A stretch of 64,000 nt of DNA from Candidatus Defluviibacillus avedoerensis. GTDB lineage: Bacteria > Pseudomonadota > Gammaproteobacteria > Burkholderiales > Burkholderiaceae_C. The notes below the pieces were generated by a model. It was not told where the DNA came from and did not search any database. It saw nothing but the letters and a program-made list of their open reading frames with translations. This document shows positions 17,128 to 25,826 of the stretch, one piece after another. Each line of letters begins with the position of its first letter. The first letter of the stretch is position 1. The stretch lies in assembly GCA_016703665.1 (NCBI GenBank), contig JADJBS010000011.1, positions 123,789 to 187,788 on the forward strand. Direction: 5' to 3'. A program made the position numbers and the translations under genes.

Positions 17128-17344
17128 TGATAAGGGTACGCGATGAATACGCGGCCCCCTCCGAATCAAAACTGGTGGTGTCAGACGCCCATTCCTGCAT
17201 GGCACGGGCATAAGCATCGTCGTGCCGCATCATGTCTGAAAGCATTTCACCGACCATACGCGACACGCTCGTATTGCGACGCGCCGCCTCAATACGGACC
17301 CACTCAAGGGCTTGGTCATCCACCGTGATTGTCAGATTTTTCAT
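17120..17344 (-). CDS. CopG/ribbon-helix-helix antitoxin of the VapBC pair
   Basis: A 74-residue protein with an N-terminal ribbon-helix-helix pattern: strand MKNLTITVDDQALEWV, then helices RIEAARRNTSVSRMVGEML. The C-terminal half is acidic and likely unstructured until bound to toxin (DTTSFDSEGAAYS). It overlaps the PIN gene by 8 bp. Two tandem 15-bp palindromes lie 11 bases before its ATG on the minus strand, an arrangement expected for an autoregulated antitoxin operator. Confidence 0.88.
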   Translation of the reverse strand: MKNLTITVDDQALEWVRIEAARRNTSVSRMVGEMLSDMMRHDDAYARAMQEWASDTTSFDSEGAAYSSRTLING

Positions 17345-17353
17345 TTATAAATG

Positions 17354-17386
17354 TTACACGAACTTCGTGTTACACGAAATTCGTGT
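17354..17386 (-). promoter_or_regulatory. Tandem palindromic operator upstream of the antitoxin gene
   Basis: Two adjacent perfect dyads, ACACGAACTTCGTGT (17356-17370) and ACACGAAATTCGTGT (17372-17386), differ only at the central base and repeat with a 16-base period (each also preceded by T or TT). They end 11 bases before the vapB ATG. RHH antitoxins bind such repeated sites as dimers and repress their own operon together with toxin (family knowledge). The promoter probably overlaps: AT-rich TAACAT and TTATAA follow. The same DNA lies upstream of the divergent lipoprotein gene at 17497. Confidence 0.7.
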
Positions 17387-17496
17387 ATCTGATGCGGACT
17401 TGGGCAGGCGCTTTGTGGAAGCGCTTGACTCGGTATAGTCTCAACAATCGCTCTTTCACTTGGCTGGTTTTGGCCAACGGCTGTTTCAGGAACCTT

Positions 17497-18786
17497 ATGC
17501 AAACATTCCTTCGGTTTTTCATCACTGCCGTGGCAACGGTCGGCGTGGTCGCTTGCGGTGGCGGCAACAGCGGAGGAATCAGTGCTGCCACCTCCTCTGC
17601 GACAACAAGCATAACTTCCACGTCAACATCGGCGATCACACCAAACACGACGACGCCAACCACTTCGTTGACCTATGCGTTTCCCTTGAGCGGTATCACG
17701 TTCAGCCTTGCAGTCGCCGACTCGGTCAATGTACCGCCCGGTACGACGGTTCAAACCGCAAATGGATCAGCGACGATCAGTGGCAGCAACAGCGTTCTTT
17801 ACACGGGTGCGGGAGCAACGATCACCGTCCCCGCCAACCCGGGTACAGCTGCTACCAACCTGATCAGCACGGCGGCACCAGCGTCCGGCGCTGCTTATCT
17901 GGGCCCCGCTGTCATAGTCCCCTTGATCGGGTCAGCCACAGCCACATCACCCGTAAGTGATGGACAGGGAACGGTCGCCATCCTGGAGGGCAATGGCCGC
18001 TTGGCGGCTGATCCCTATGGCAACGTTTACTCCAGCGACGCAGGCGCCTTGAAATTTGTCAATGGTGGCGGTTTTCTGTCTACCGTGGTCGGCACCAACA
18101 GCCCATACAACTGGCAATCCATGGCACCAGACGGTGCCAGCAATGTGTATGGACAAGGGCCCTCAACCTCATCCCCAGCAGGGCAGGCTGTGCTGTCCAT
18201 TCACTTGCGCCAACAGACGGGTGCTTTGTTCACTGTCGCTGAGAACTGGACAAGTACAGCAACGCCAGGAGCCAACTGGGGGACCACCGGTATTGCGGTA
18301 GGCAGTACAGGCGTTTTGTATGCCATCGATCCAGTCAACCATCGTGTGGTCAGATTTTTCTTTTCTGGTACACCCCAGCCAATGGCCGGCAGTGGTCGTG
18401 CCGGCTTTGTTGACGGCTCAGGAGCTGGCGCAAGCTTCAACAACCCAACCGATCTGACCGTTGACAGCAGAGGGAATGTTTACGTGGCTGACACTGGCAA
18501 TCATGCTGTGCGCAAGATCACCAATGCAGGCAAAGTGGTTACTATCGCCCTGACGGGCAACCCTGGCCCCATCGCAGTCGACGGCAGCGGCAATGTTTAC
18601 TGTATGGCCAGTGTGCCAGCCACCCTGGTACGCATCAGTGCGGACCTCGGCGTGGTGACATCTACCGTTCTGGGGGGAATCACTGGCACGGTGACTGGTT
18701 TGGCTGTTGTACCTGATGGTGGCACGATCTACATCGCAGCGCGAACCCACACGGGCGGAGCGCAGATCTATCGCATGACCCGATAG
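17497..18786 (+). CDS. NHL-repeat lipoprotein inserted in the his locus
   Basis: A predicted outer-surface or periplasmic lipoprotein of 429 residues. The start is ATG 17497, preceded by CAGGAAC, giving a signal ending VGVVACGGG with lipidated Cys20. A Ser/Thr-rich linker follows (about residues 28-58), then a beta-rich region, then NHL-type propeller repeats with NPTDLTVDSRGNVYVADTGNHAVRKIT as the clearest copy. NHL propellers bind proteins or carbohydrate; no enzyme motif is seen. The gene runs against the his operon and ends 4 bases from the hisD stop, so the two transcripts converge without an obvious terminator. An earlier in-frame start at 17329 would run through the vapB operator and is unlikely. 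Confidence 0.82.
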   Translation: MQTFLRFFITAVATVGVVACGGGNSGGISAATSSATTSITSTSTSAITPNTTTPTTSLTYAFPLSGITFSLAVADSVNVPPGTTVQTANGSATISGSNSVLYTGAGATITVPANPGTAATNLISTAAPASGAAYLGPAVIVPLIGSATATSPVSDGQGTVAILEGNGRLAADPYGNVYSSDAGALKFVNGGGFLSTVVGTNSPYNWQSMAPDGASNVYGQGPSTSSPAGQAVLSIHLRQQTGALFTVAENWTSTATPGANWGTTGIAVGSTGVLYAIDPVNHRVVRFFFSGTPQPMAGSGRAGFVDGSGAGASFNNPTDLTVDSRGNVYVADTGNHAVRKITNAGKVVTIALTGNPGPIAVDGSGNVYCMASVPATLVRISADLGVVTSTVLGGITGTVTGLAVVPDGGTIYIAARTHTGGAQIYRMTR

Positions 18787-18790
18787 AGCG

Positions 18791-20125
18791 CTATTTCAGC
18801 CGGAACTCTGCAGCGCGCGCATGGGCCGTCAGCCCTTCGCCATGGGCCAGTACCGAGGCAATGCGACCCAAGCTCTGGGCGCCGTGCTCGCTCACTTCAA
18901 TCAGGCTGCTGCGCTTTTGAAAGTCATACACACCCAGAGGCGAACTGAAGCGCGCCGTACCACTGGTAGGCAACACATGATTGGGGCCAGCGCAGTAGTC
19001 ACCCAGGGATTCGCTGGTAAAGGCACCCAAAAAGATGGCCCCCGCGTGCTTCAGAAAAGGCTCCCACCTGTGCGGATCACGGCTTGACACCTCCAGATGT
19101 TCGGGCGCAATGCGATTGCTGATGGCGCAGGCCTCTTCCATGCTTCGAGTCAAGATCAGGGCGCCGCGATCATTAAGGGACTTGGCAATGATCTCGGCGC
19201 GCGGCATGGTGGGCAATAGCTTGTCGATGCTGGCCTGCACTGCAGCGATGTAGGCGGCATCTGGACACAGCAGAATGCTTTGCGCCAATTCGTCATGTTC
19301 GGCTTGGCTAAAGAGATCCATCGCCACCCAGTCGGGCGGTGTCGTGCCGTCGGCGAGCACCAGAATCTCACTAGGCCCTGCAATCATGTCGATGCCAACA
19401 ATCCCAAACACCTGGCGCTTGGCTTCGGCCACATACGCATTGCCTGGCCCGGTCACCTTGTCCACTTTCGGGATTGTGGCCGTGCCATAGGCCATCGCGC
19501 CCACGGCCTGTGCGCCACCAATGGTGAACGCGCGGCTGACACCCCCGACGTACGCAGCGGCCAGTACAAGGGCATTTCGTTCGCCGTTCGGTGTAGGCAC
19601 TGTCATGATGATTTCACCCACACCAGCCACATGGGCAGGAATGGCGTTCATCAGCACGCTGCTGGGGTAGGCTGCTTTGCCACCGGGGACATAGATACCC
19701 GCACGGTCGATAGGGGTGACTTTTTGACCCAACAAGGTGCCATCGGCATCGCGGTAACTCCAGCTCTGACCCGTCGCTTTCAACTGTGCTTGATGGTAGG
19801 CCCGCACGCGGTCAGCGGCTGCCTGGAGGGCATCGCGCTGATGGGCAGGAATACTCTCAAACGCTTGTTTGAGCTCCAGCTGGGTCAATTCGAGCGCAGC
19901 GGCGGTTTTTGTTGAAACCTTGTCAAAGCGCTGCGTATATTCCATGACTGCGGCATCGCCACGACGCCGTACATCTGCCAGAATTTCACTGACGCGCGTA
20001 CCCACCGCGTCGTTAGATTCGGTAGAAATGTGCAGCCTGGCGTCAAATGCCGCTTCAAAGCCTGAGTCGATCGTGCTGAGCTTGACAGGGCGTGCCTGAA
20101 ACCCCTGATCAGGCGCCGGGCTCAT
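18791..20125 (-). CDS. hisD: Histidinol dehydrogenase
   Basis: A 444-residue NAD- and zinc-dependent enzyme making histidine from histidinol in two oxidation steps. Family motifs: YVPGGKAAYPSSVLMNAIPA, the zinc-site region AGPSEILVLAD with SQAEHDELAQSIL, and the catalytic Glu-His pair in IAPEHLEV. Length is normal. Its ATG overlaps the hisG stop by 4 bp. Downstream, instead of hisC, the window has the convergent lipoprotein gene. Confidence 0.97.
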   Translation of the reverse strand: MSPAPDQGFQARPVKLSTIDSGFEAAFDARLHISTESNDAVGTRVSEILADVRRRGDAAVMEYTQRFDKVSTKTAAALELTQLELKQAFESIPAHQRDALQAAADRVRAYHQAQLKATGQSWSYRDADGTLLGQKVTPIDRAGIYVPGGKAAYPSSVLMNAIPAHVAGVGEIIMTVPTPNGERNALVLAAAYVGGVSRAFTIGGAQAVGAMAYGTATIPKVDKVTGPGNAYVAEAKRQVFGIVGIDMIAGPSEILVLADGTTPPDWVAMDLFSQAEHDELAQSILLCPDAAYIAAVQASIDKLLPTMPRAEIIAKSLNDRGALILTRSMEEACAISNRIAPEHLEVSSRDPHRWEPFLKHAGAIFLGAFTSESLGDYCAGPNHVLPTSGTARFSSPLGVYDFQKRSSLIEVSEHGAQSLGRIASVLAHGEGLTAHARAAEFRLK

Positions 20126-20766
20126 GCGCGCGTCTCCACCGCCGATTCAAATGCCGTCATGATCGCGCGGATCGGGTCTGATTTGAGCTTGAGCGCGGCT
20201 TGGTTCACCACCAGGCGCGAGCTGATGTCCATGATGTGCTCGACCTCCACCAAGTGATTGGCCTTGAGCGTGGCACCGGTCGACACCATGTCCACAATGG
20301 CGTCAGCCAAGCCAGTGAGCGGCGCCAGTTCCATGCTGCCATAGAGCTTGATCAAATCAACATGCACGCCCTTGTCAGCAAAGAAGCTGCGCGCAATCTC
20401 GGTGTATTTGGTTGCCACCTTGAGGCGGGACCCCGATTTGACGGCAGATTGGTAGTCAAAATCTTTGCGTACCGCAACGCTCACACGGCACTTGGCAATT
20501 TGCAAATCGAGCGGCTGGTACAGACCATGCCCACCATGCTCGATCAAGGTGTCCTTGCCAACCACGCCGATGTCCGCCCCGCCGTATTCCACGTAGGTGG
20601 GTACATCACTCGCGCGAACCAGCACCACACGCACGTCATCACGGTTGGTTGGCAAAATCAGCTTGCGGGACTTTTCAGGGTCTTCCAGCACCTCGATGCC
20701 AGCGGCTGCCAGCAGGGGCAGGGTTTCATCAAAAATACGCCCCTTGGATAAAGCCAGTGTGATCAT
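20122..20766 (-). CDS. hisG: ATP phosphoribosyltransferase, short (HisG-S) form
   Basis: Catalyses the first, regulated step of histidine synthesis. At 214 residues it lacks the C-terminal histidine-binding domain and so belongs to the short form that needs HisZ, which is not in this window. Motifs seen are ITLALSKGRIFDETLPLL at the start, GGADIGVVGKD and the PRPP loop VDMVSTGATLKAN. It is coupled to murA upstream and hisD downstream by 4-bp overlaps. Confidence 0.97.
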   Translation of the reverse strand: MITLALSKGRIFDETLPLLAAAGIEVLEDPEKSRKLILPTNRDDVRVVLVRASDVPTYVEYGGADIGVVGKDTLIEHGGHGLYQPLDLQIAKCRVSVAVRKDFDYQSAVKSGSRLKVATKYTEIARSFFADKGVHVDLIKLYGSMELAPLTGLADAIVDMVSTGATLKANHLVEVEHIMDISSRLVVNQAALKLKSDPIRAIMTAFESAVETRA

Positions 20767-22043
20767 GCTTTCACTCTTTCAATGTCGGCGCCCAGAGCAC
20801 GCAGCTTTACCTCGATCTGGTCGTAGCCGCGGTCAAGGTGATAGATGCGCTCCACATCGGTTTGACCTTCGGCCATCAAACCGGCAATGACCAGGCAAGC
20901 AGAGGCGCGCAGGTCTGTTGCCATCACCGTGGCACCAGACAGCGCTGCTGGCCCTTCAGTGATCGCCACCTTGCCGTCGATTTGAATCCTGGCACCCAGG
21001 CGAACCAATTCGTTCACATGCATGAAGCGGTTTTCAAAAATGGTTTCAGTCACCTTGCTGGCACCCTGCGCCACACAGTTGAGTACCATGAACTGAGCCT
21101 GCATGTCGGTTGGAAAACCAGGGTACTCAGTGGTGCGAAAGCTCTGCGCACGCAACTCGCCACTGGCCGCTCCGTCTGAGCGAACCCGCATGCCGTCTTT
21201 CACCACATCAACGTGGACGCCAAGGGTATGCAGCTTGTCGATCACAGCGTCCAGGTGATCAGCCCGTCCAAAGCGCAGCAACACGTCCCCGCCCGTGGCC
21301 GCCACAGCGCACAGGAAAGTGCCTGCTTCAATGCGGTCGGCCACCACCTGGTGCTCACATCCATGTAAATGGTCAACACCTTCGATGCGGATACGGTGTG
21401 TGCCGTGACCTTGGATTTTTGCGCCCATCTTGATGAGCATCTCGGCCAAGTCAACCACCTCAGGTTCTTGCGCTGCGTTCTCCAGCACGGTGACACCGTC
21501 GGCCAGTGTGGCGGCCATCATCAGGTTCTCGGTGCCGGTCACGGTCACCATGTCAGTGGTGATGTGTGCGCCGCGCAGCCGCTTCTTGCCGGCGGCAATT
21601 TTCGCGTTCATGTAGCCATGCTCGACCACGATCTCAGCACCCATGGCTTGCAAGCCCTTGATGTGCTGATCGACCGGACGCGATCCGATGCCACAGCCAC
21701 CGGGCAATGAAACCACGGCATGGCCAAAGCGCGCCAACAGCGGCCCCAGCACCAACACCGATGCGCGCATGGTTTTCACCAGTTCATAGGGCGCTTTGGG
21801 GTCGTGCAACGGGCCGGCGTTGAGGTGGACCAAGCCATCCGCAGTGCGGTCTGCCTGCACCCCCATGATGCGCATGAGCGCAAACATCGTACTCACGTCC
21901 TTGAGTTGTGGCACGTTGCGCAGTGTGACTGGCTCGGCTGTCAGCAGGGCCGCACACAATTCTGGCAATGCTGCATTCTTAGCTCCGCTGATGGCCACTT
22001 CACCGTGGAGAGGACGCCCACCCCGAATCACTAGTTTGTCCAT
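20763..22043 (-). CDS. murA: UDP-N-acetylglucosamine 1-carboxyvinyltransferase
   Basis: First committed step of peptidoglycan precursor synthesis: transfers enolpyruvate from PEP to UDP-GlcNAc. The 426-residue protein has the substrate motif ISGAKNAALPEL near the N-terminus and the PEP/fosfomycin-binding cysteine in PGGCGIGSRPVDQH. The position between bolA and hisG is characteristic of Burkholderiales. The stop overlaps the hisG start by 4 bp. Confidence 0.97.
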   Translation of the reverse strand: MDKLVIRGGRPLHGEVAISGAKNAALPELCAALLTAEPVTLRNVPQLKDVSTMFALMRIMGVQADRTADGLVHLNAGPLHDPKAPYELVKTMRASVLVLGPLLARFGHAVVSLPGGCGIGSRPVDQHIKGLQAMGAEIVVEHGYMNAKIAAGKKRLRGAHITTDMVTVTGTENLMMAATLADGVTVLENAAQEPEVVDLAEMLIKMGAKIQGHGTHRIRIEGVDHLHGCEHQVVADRIEAGTFLCAVAATGGDVLLRFGRADHLDAVIDKLHTLGVHVDVVKDGMRVRSDGAASGELRAQSFRTTEYPGFPTDMQAQFMVLNCVAQGASKVTETIFENRFMHVNELVRLGARIQIDGKVAITEGPAALSGATVMATDLRASACLVIAGLMAEGQTDVERIYHLDRGYDQIEVKLRALGADIERVKA

Positions 22044-22046
22044 CGA

Positions 22047-22286
22047 TCAGCCCGCATTGGCCCATTCGGCCGGTGTGTAGGTCTTCATCGACAAAGCATG
22101 GACTTCGTCGTTTTGAATGCGCTGGCCCAAAGTGGCATACACGCGCTGGTGCCGCTGGATCAGTCGCTTGCCTTCAAATTCAGGGCTGACCACCACGGCG
22201 CTCCAGTGACGACCGTCCCCAGTGCATTCGAGGTGTTCACACTCCATGCCGCCCATGATGAGGGCTTTCAATTGATCTGCTGTCAT
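22047..22286 (-). CDS. BolA family protein (IbaG-like)
   Basis: A 79-residue BolA-fold protein starting MTADQLKALI at ATG 22286; the frame stays open to 22346 but would overlap the ABC permease gene. It contains CTGDGRHWSAVVVSPEFEGKR and HQRVYATLG, the class II KH-like BolA core with the conserved C-terminal region DEVHALSMKTYTPAEW. IbaG-type BolA proteins pair with monothiol glutaredoxins in Fe-S handling. Its place next to murA and the mla genes is conserved across proteobacteria. It lies 3 bases before murA. Confidence 0.92.
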   Translation of the reverse strand: MTADQLKALIMGGMECEHLECTGDGRHWSAVVVSPEFEGKRLIQRHQRVYATLGQRIQNDEVHALSMKTYTPAEWANAG

Positions 22287-22288
22287 GT

Positions 22289-23056
22289 TTAGTTTCTGAT
22301 TTTGTAACCGGTTTTGAGCAAATGGACGGTCAGTACGCTGACGCACGCCAGGGCCAGCCCCACCACGCCCAGACTCAGCCAGGGCGAAGCGTCGCTCACG
22401 CCAAAAAAGCCATAGCGGAACCCATCAATCATGTAGAAAAACGGGTTCAGGTGGCTTAAGCCCTGCCAGAAGGCGGGCAAGGAATGAATGGAATAAAACA
22501 CGCCGCTCAAAAAGGTCATGGGCATGATGATGAAGTTCTGAAAAGCCGCGAGCTGATCAAATTTGTCAGCCCAAAGGCCAGCGATTAAGCCCAGCGACCC
22601 CATCAGCGCCGCGCCCAGAACGGCAAAGGTGATGATCCACACAGGTGCAGCAAAGCTCGGCTGGCCAAACCACACGGTCACGACGAACACGCCCGTGCCG
22701 ACTGCCAAGCCTCGCACGATGGATGAGCCTACATACGCCACAGACCAGCTCCAGTGCGACAGCAGTGTGAGCAGGAGGAACACTACGTTACCCATGATTT
22801 TGCTCTGTATCAGCGACGATGAACTGTTGGCAAACGCGTTTTGCAGCACACTCATCATCACCAAGCCAGGCACCAGGAAAGCGTTGTAACTGACAGAGTC
22901 ATAGACCTTGACGTGGTCGCTGAGCACGTGGCCAAAGATCAGCATGTAGAGGATGGCCGTCAACACGGGGGCTGCAATGGTCTGGAAAGCAACCTTCCAA
23001 AAACGCAGGATTTCCTTATAAAAAAGCGTGCCTGCCCCAGCAAAGAGCGCGCTCAT
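22289..23056 (-). CDS. ABC-2 type transporter permease (YadH-like)
   Basis: A 255-residue inner membrane protein with six hydrophobic segments and the ABC-2 signature near the C-terminus (LPAFWQGLSHLNPFFYMIDGFRYGFFG). Its ATG overlaps the ATPase gene stop by 4 bp, so the two form one exporter. YadGH-type exporters have no firmly known substrate; their place beside mla suggests an envelope role, which is inference. Confidence 0.92.
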   Translation of the reverse strand: MSALFAGAGTLFYKEILRFWKVAFQTIAAPVLTAILYMLIFGHVLSDHVKVYDSVSYNAFLVPGLVMMSVLQNAFANSSSSLIQSKIMGNVVFLLLTLLSHWSWSVAYVGSSIVRGLAVGTGVFVVTVWFGQPSFAAPVWIITFAVLGAALMGSLGLIAGLWADKFDQLAAFQNFIIMPMTFLSGVFYSIHSLPAFWQGLSHLNPFFYMIDGFRYGFFGVSDASPWLSLGVVGLALACVSVLTVHLLKTGYKIRN

Positions 23057-23967
23057 GCTGGTACCTCGTTTGCGCCCATCACGTCCAGGAAGACATCTTC
23101 GAGATCAGCCTTACGGATTTCGACATCGTGGGCCTCGAGCCCTGCTTCGCGCACTGTCGCCAGAAACTGCTCGATCTCCAGCGCGCTGTGGGCGGGAAAT
23201 TGAACAATTCGACCTGTCACACGCGCTTTAGGCAATAGAGAGCTAGGAAGTTCGCTATCAATTTTAAACCGAAGTACATTGGCCGAAGCCGCCTTGAGCA
23301 GTTCGCTTGTTTTGTTCAGCGCCACCACTTTGCCGTTTTTCAGCATGGCGATACGGCTACACAGCGCCTCGGCTTCTTCCAAATAATGGGTGGTCAATAA
23401 GACGGTATGTCCCTGTTTGTTCAGTTTGGCGATGAATTGCCATAATGTTTGGCGCAACTCCACGTCCACACCGGCCGTGGGTTCGTCCAGCACGATAACT
23501 GGGGGTTTGTGCACAAGAGCCTGCGCAACCAGGACACGACGCTTCATGCCGCCGGACAGTTGTCGCATGTTTGCATTCGCCTTGTCGGCCAAGCCCAGAC
23601 TGGCGAGCAACTCATCAATCCAGGCGTCATTGTTTTTCACCCCGAAATAGCCAGACTGAAAGCGCAAGGCTTCGCGCACATTGAAGAAAGGGTCAAACAC
23701 CAACTCCTGAGGCACTACGCCAAGCTTTTGGCGGGCGTTCGTGTAGTCCGTCTGCACATCGTGCCCCAGCACAAGAGCGCGCCCACCCGAGGCTTTGACC
23801 AAACCGGCAAGTACGCTGATCAGCGTGGTCTTGCCAGCGCCGTTGGGGCCAAGCAAGCCGAAAAACTCACCCTCTTCGATGTCGAAACTGACACCGTCCA
23901 GGGCTTTAAGAACTTTGGGAGGAGCGCCGTAGTGCTTGGAGACGGCTTGGAACGAGATTGCGGGCAT
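23053..23967 (-). CDS. ABC transporter ATP-binding protein (YadG-like)
   Basis: A 304-residue ATPase with Walker A GPNGAGKTTL, signature LSGGMKRRVLVAQAL, Walker B VIVLDEPTAGVD and the H-loop TTHYLEEAE. A 90-residue C-terminal extension follows, as in ABC-2 drug or polysaccharide exporters. The preferred start is ATG 23967 (MPAISFQAVSKHYG), with GGGG a few bases upstream; a start at 23979 adds four residues. It is the partner of the permease at 22289-23056. Confidence 0.92.
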   Translation of the reverse strand: MPAISFQAVSKHYGAPPKVLKALDGVSFDIEEGEFFGLLGPNGAGKTTLISVLAGLVKASGGRALVLGHDVQTDYTNARQKLGVVPQELVFDPFFNVREALRFQSGYFGVKNNDAWIDELLASLGLADKANANMRQLSGGMKRRVLVAQALVHKPPVIVLDEPTAGVDVELRQTLWQFIAKLNKQGHTVLLTTHYLEEAEALCSRIAMLKNGKVVALNKTSELLKAASANVLRFKIDSELPSSLLPKARVTGRIVQFPAHSALEIEQFLATVREAGLEAHDVEIRKADLEDVFLDVMGANEVPA

Positions 23968-24017
23968 AGAACCCCGCATTTTACGGGCTTGAATTTCTTA
24001 CCGGGCCAGCGGACAGA

Positions 24018-24302
24018 TCAGGCAACCAATGCCGTGCTGTCAGGTAACAGATCACTCACGCCGTAGAGCATCGCCAGTTCGCGCAATCGAGATGGCATCC
24101 CATGTATCTGGAGGGGTTTTCTGTCAGCCGCTGCCACCCGGCGACATTCCATCAGCACAGCCAAAGCCGCGGAATCGAAGGTGCGCAAGCGTGCCGCGTC
24201 CACGACAACGATGGGGGTAGCGTCGACGCTCAAGCCTTGCACAAGCCTACCCAGACAGGCATTGGCCTGGGACAGCGTGAGGACCTCCGGCAGAGCGAGC
24301 AT
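24018..24302 (-). CDS. mlaB: STAS-domain protein MlaB
   Basis: A 94-residue STAS domain protein, the cytoplasmic regulator that binds MlaF and stabilises the MlaFEDB phospholipid transporter. The phosphorylatable-type STAS loop is in ARLRTFDSAALAVLMECRR. The start is ATG 24302 (MLALPEVLT); the TTG directly before it is unlikely. It lies 3 bases after mlaC. Identity rests on STAS features together with position as the last mla gene. Confidence 0.85.
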   Translation of the reverse strand: MLALPEVLTLSQANACLGRLVQGLSVDATPIVVVDAARLRTFDSAALAVLMECRRVAAADRKPLQIHGMPSRLRELAMLYGVSDLLPDSTALVA

Positions 24303-24305
24303 CAA

Positions 24306-24941
24306 TCAGACCTTCTTGGCCGCGTTGGCCTTGTTTCGTGCTGCCAGCGCGCCGATCAGGCCATCCACGCCACCAGCATTAATTTCCTGGGCAAACTGGG
24401 TGCGATAGGTATCCACAAGCCAGATGCCCATGACATTCAGATTGAAAATCCGCCAGGCATTGTCCCCAGACTTCTCAAGACGATAGTCCAACTGGATAGG
24501 ATCACTTCTGCCACGAATTTCAGACCGAACGATAACCTCTTTGTCGTCAGCGGCCATGCGCAAAGGCTTGAAACTCAAGGTCTGGTCAGACACTTGCGAC
24601 AACGCGCCAGAATACGTACGAATCAGCAAGGTTTTGAATTCTTCCTGGAGGCGTTTTTGTTGCTCTGACGTGGCTTGACGCCAGGCTGGTCCAACCGCTG
24701 AAGCGGTCATGCGCTGAAAGTTGACCGAAGGCATGATTTTGCTGTCAACCAATGCAATGATTTTGGTCATGTCTACAGCAATGGCCTTGTCGGATTTGAT
24801 GGTGTCCAGCACTTCGCTGGAAACACGCTTGATCAGCGCGTCAGGGGCCTCGTCAGCGGCCAGTGCCTGCGTCTGCCCACCCCACAAAGCGAGTACCGCT
24901 GCACCAGCAGCCAAATGGGTAAAGATTCGACGGTTGAACAT
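24306..24941 (-). CDS. mlaC: Periplasmic phospholipid-binding protein MlaC
   Basis: A 211-residue secreted protein of the MlaC/Ttg2D family that shuttles phospholipids between MlaA in the outer membrane and MlaFEDB in the inner membrane. ATG 24941 gives MFNRRIFTHLAAGAAVLALW and a clean signal peptide ending near ALAAD. The frame is open to 24989, which would bury the signal peptide. Family features are the repeated helices around MPSVNFQRMTASAVGPAWR and the VDTYRTQFAQEINAGG C-terminus. Confidence 0.93.
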   Translation of the reverse strand: MFNRRIFTHLAAGAAVLALWGGQTQALAADEAPDALIKRVSSEVLDTIKSDKAIAVDMTKIIALVDSKIMPSVNFQRMTASAVGPAWRQATSEQQKRLQEEFKTLLIRTYSGALSQVSDQTLSFKPLRMAADDKEVIVRSEIRGRSDPIQLDYRLEKSGDNAWRIFNLNVMGIWLVDTYRTQFAQEINAGGVDGLIGALAARNKANAAKKV

Positions 24942-25025
24942 GGCAGGTCTTTCAATCAGGTTGGGGTGTTGAGAAGTCAACGTAATCATTTAACGTGCAT
25001 CCGTGCTCTGAGGTCGACAAATGGA

Positions 25026-25814
25026 TCACAGTTTGACCTCATCTTTAGAGGCTGCGTCTACCGGCGGATCATCCGGAGGATCATTGGGTAGGTTGTCCTC
25101 CCCATTCTCTCCCTCCACATCGCGGCGCCGGATCTGGAGAAACACATCCCGAGTAAAGCTATAACGGTCAAGCGCCGCGCCTTCCAGCATGGCTGTTGCG
25201 CCCAACAGGCGAGCCCGGGTGTCGACAATACGCAAAACATACGCCGAGTTTCGAACCGGGACATTGGAGAAACTGGCGACAGGATCGCCAATCGAATTCA
25301 GCGTAAATGCCGCCGTGTCACGCAGAGTCGACGGACCCAAAAAGGGTAAAACCAGATACGGACCTGAACGGACACCCCAACGGCCAAGGGTCTGTCCAAA
25401 ATCTTCGCGATGTCGCTCAATATTCATTTCTGAGGCAACGTCCAGCAGTCCACCCAAACCAAAGAAAGTGTTGACCTGGAACCGTAGCAAACTCTCCGCT
25501 GCAGCCTGCGGCTTGAGTTGCAAGACGGAATTCACGAATGACCATGCATCGGTCAAATTCTGGAAGAAATTGTTGACACCCCTCCGGACCAATGTAGGCG
25601 TCACCTCTTTGTATACCGTCGCCACAGGCTTGAAGACAGCTTCGTCGAGTGCTTCGTTGCAGGTCCAGATCTTTCGATTCAGAGGCTCCCATGGGTCTCG
25701 TGGGTCGCTTCGTGGCCCGCTGGCACATCCCGCGAAAACAGCAACAAGCAAGGCCAGACAAATGGATGTCAGCCACTTTGGCAACATGGGTCGCCTGGAG
25801 GATATTCCGGTCAT
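25026..25814 (-). CDS. mlaA: Outer membrane lipoprotein MlaA (VacJ)
   Basis: A 262-residue lipoprotein with lipobox VFAGCAS and the MlaA signature DPWEPLNRKIWTCNEALDEAVFKPVA, then LPFLGPSTLRDT. MlaA forms a ring in the outer membrane that removes phospholipids from the outer leaflet and hands them to MlaC. A shorter start at ATG 25787 (MLPKWLTSICLALL), preceded by AGGCGACCC, is equally plausible. The C-terminus is acidic and Pro/Asp-rich (PNDPPDDPPVDA). Confidence 0.94.
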   Translation of the reverse strand: MTGISSRRPMLPKWLTSICLALLVAVFAGCASGPRSDPRDPWEPLNRKIWTCNEALDEAVFKPVATVYKEVTPTLVRRGVNNFFQNLTDAWSFVNSVLQLKPQAAAESLLRFQVNTFFGLGGLLDVASEMNIERHREDFGQTLGRWGVRSGPYLVLPFLGPSTLRDTAAFTLNSIGDPVASFSNVPVRNSAYVLRIVDTRARLLGATAMLEGAALDRYSFTRDVFLQIRRRDVEGENGEDNLPNDPPDDPPVDAASKDEVKL

Positions 25815-25826
25815 GTGCTCTCGATT

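Noticed and set aside
17329..17496. N-terminal extension of the NHL lipoprotein up to 17329
   Set aside because: It would code through the vapB operator and bury the lipoprotein signal peptide 56 residues inside the protein; ATG 17497 with CAGGAAC upstream is better.
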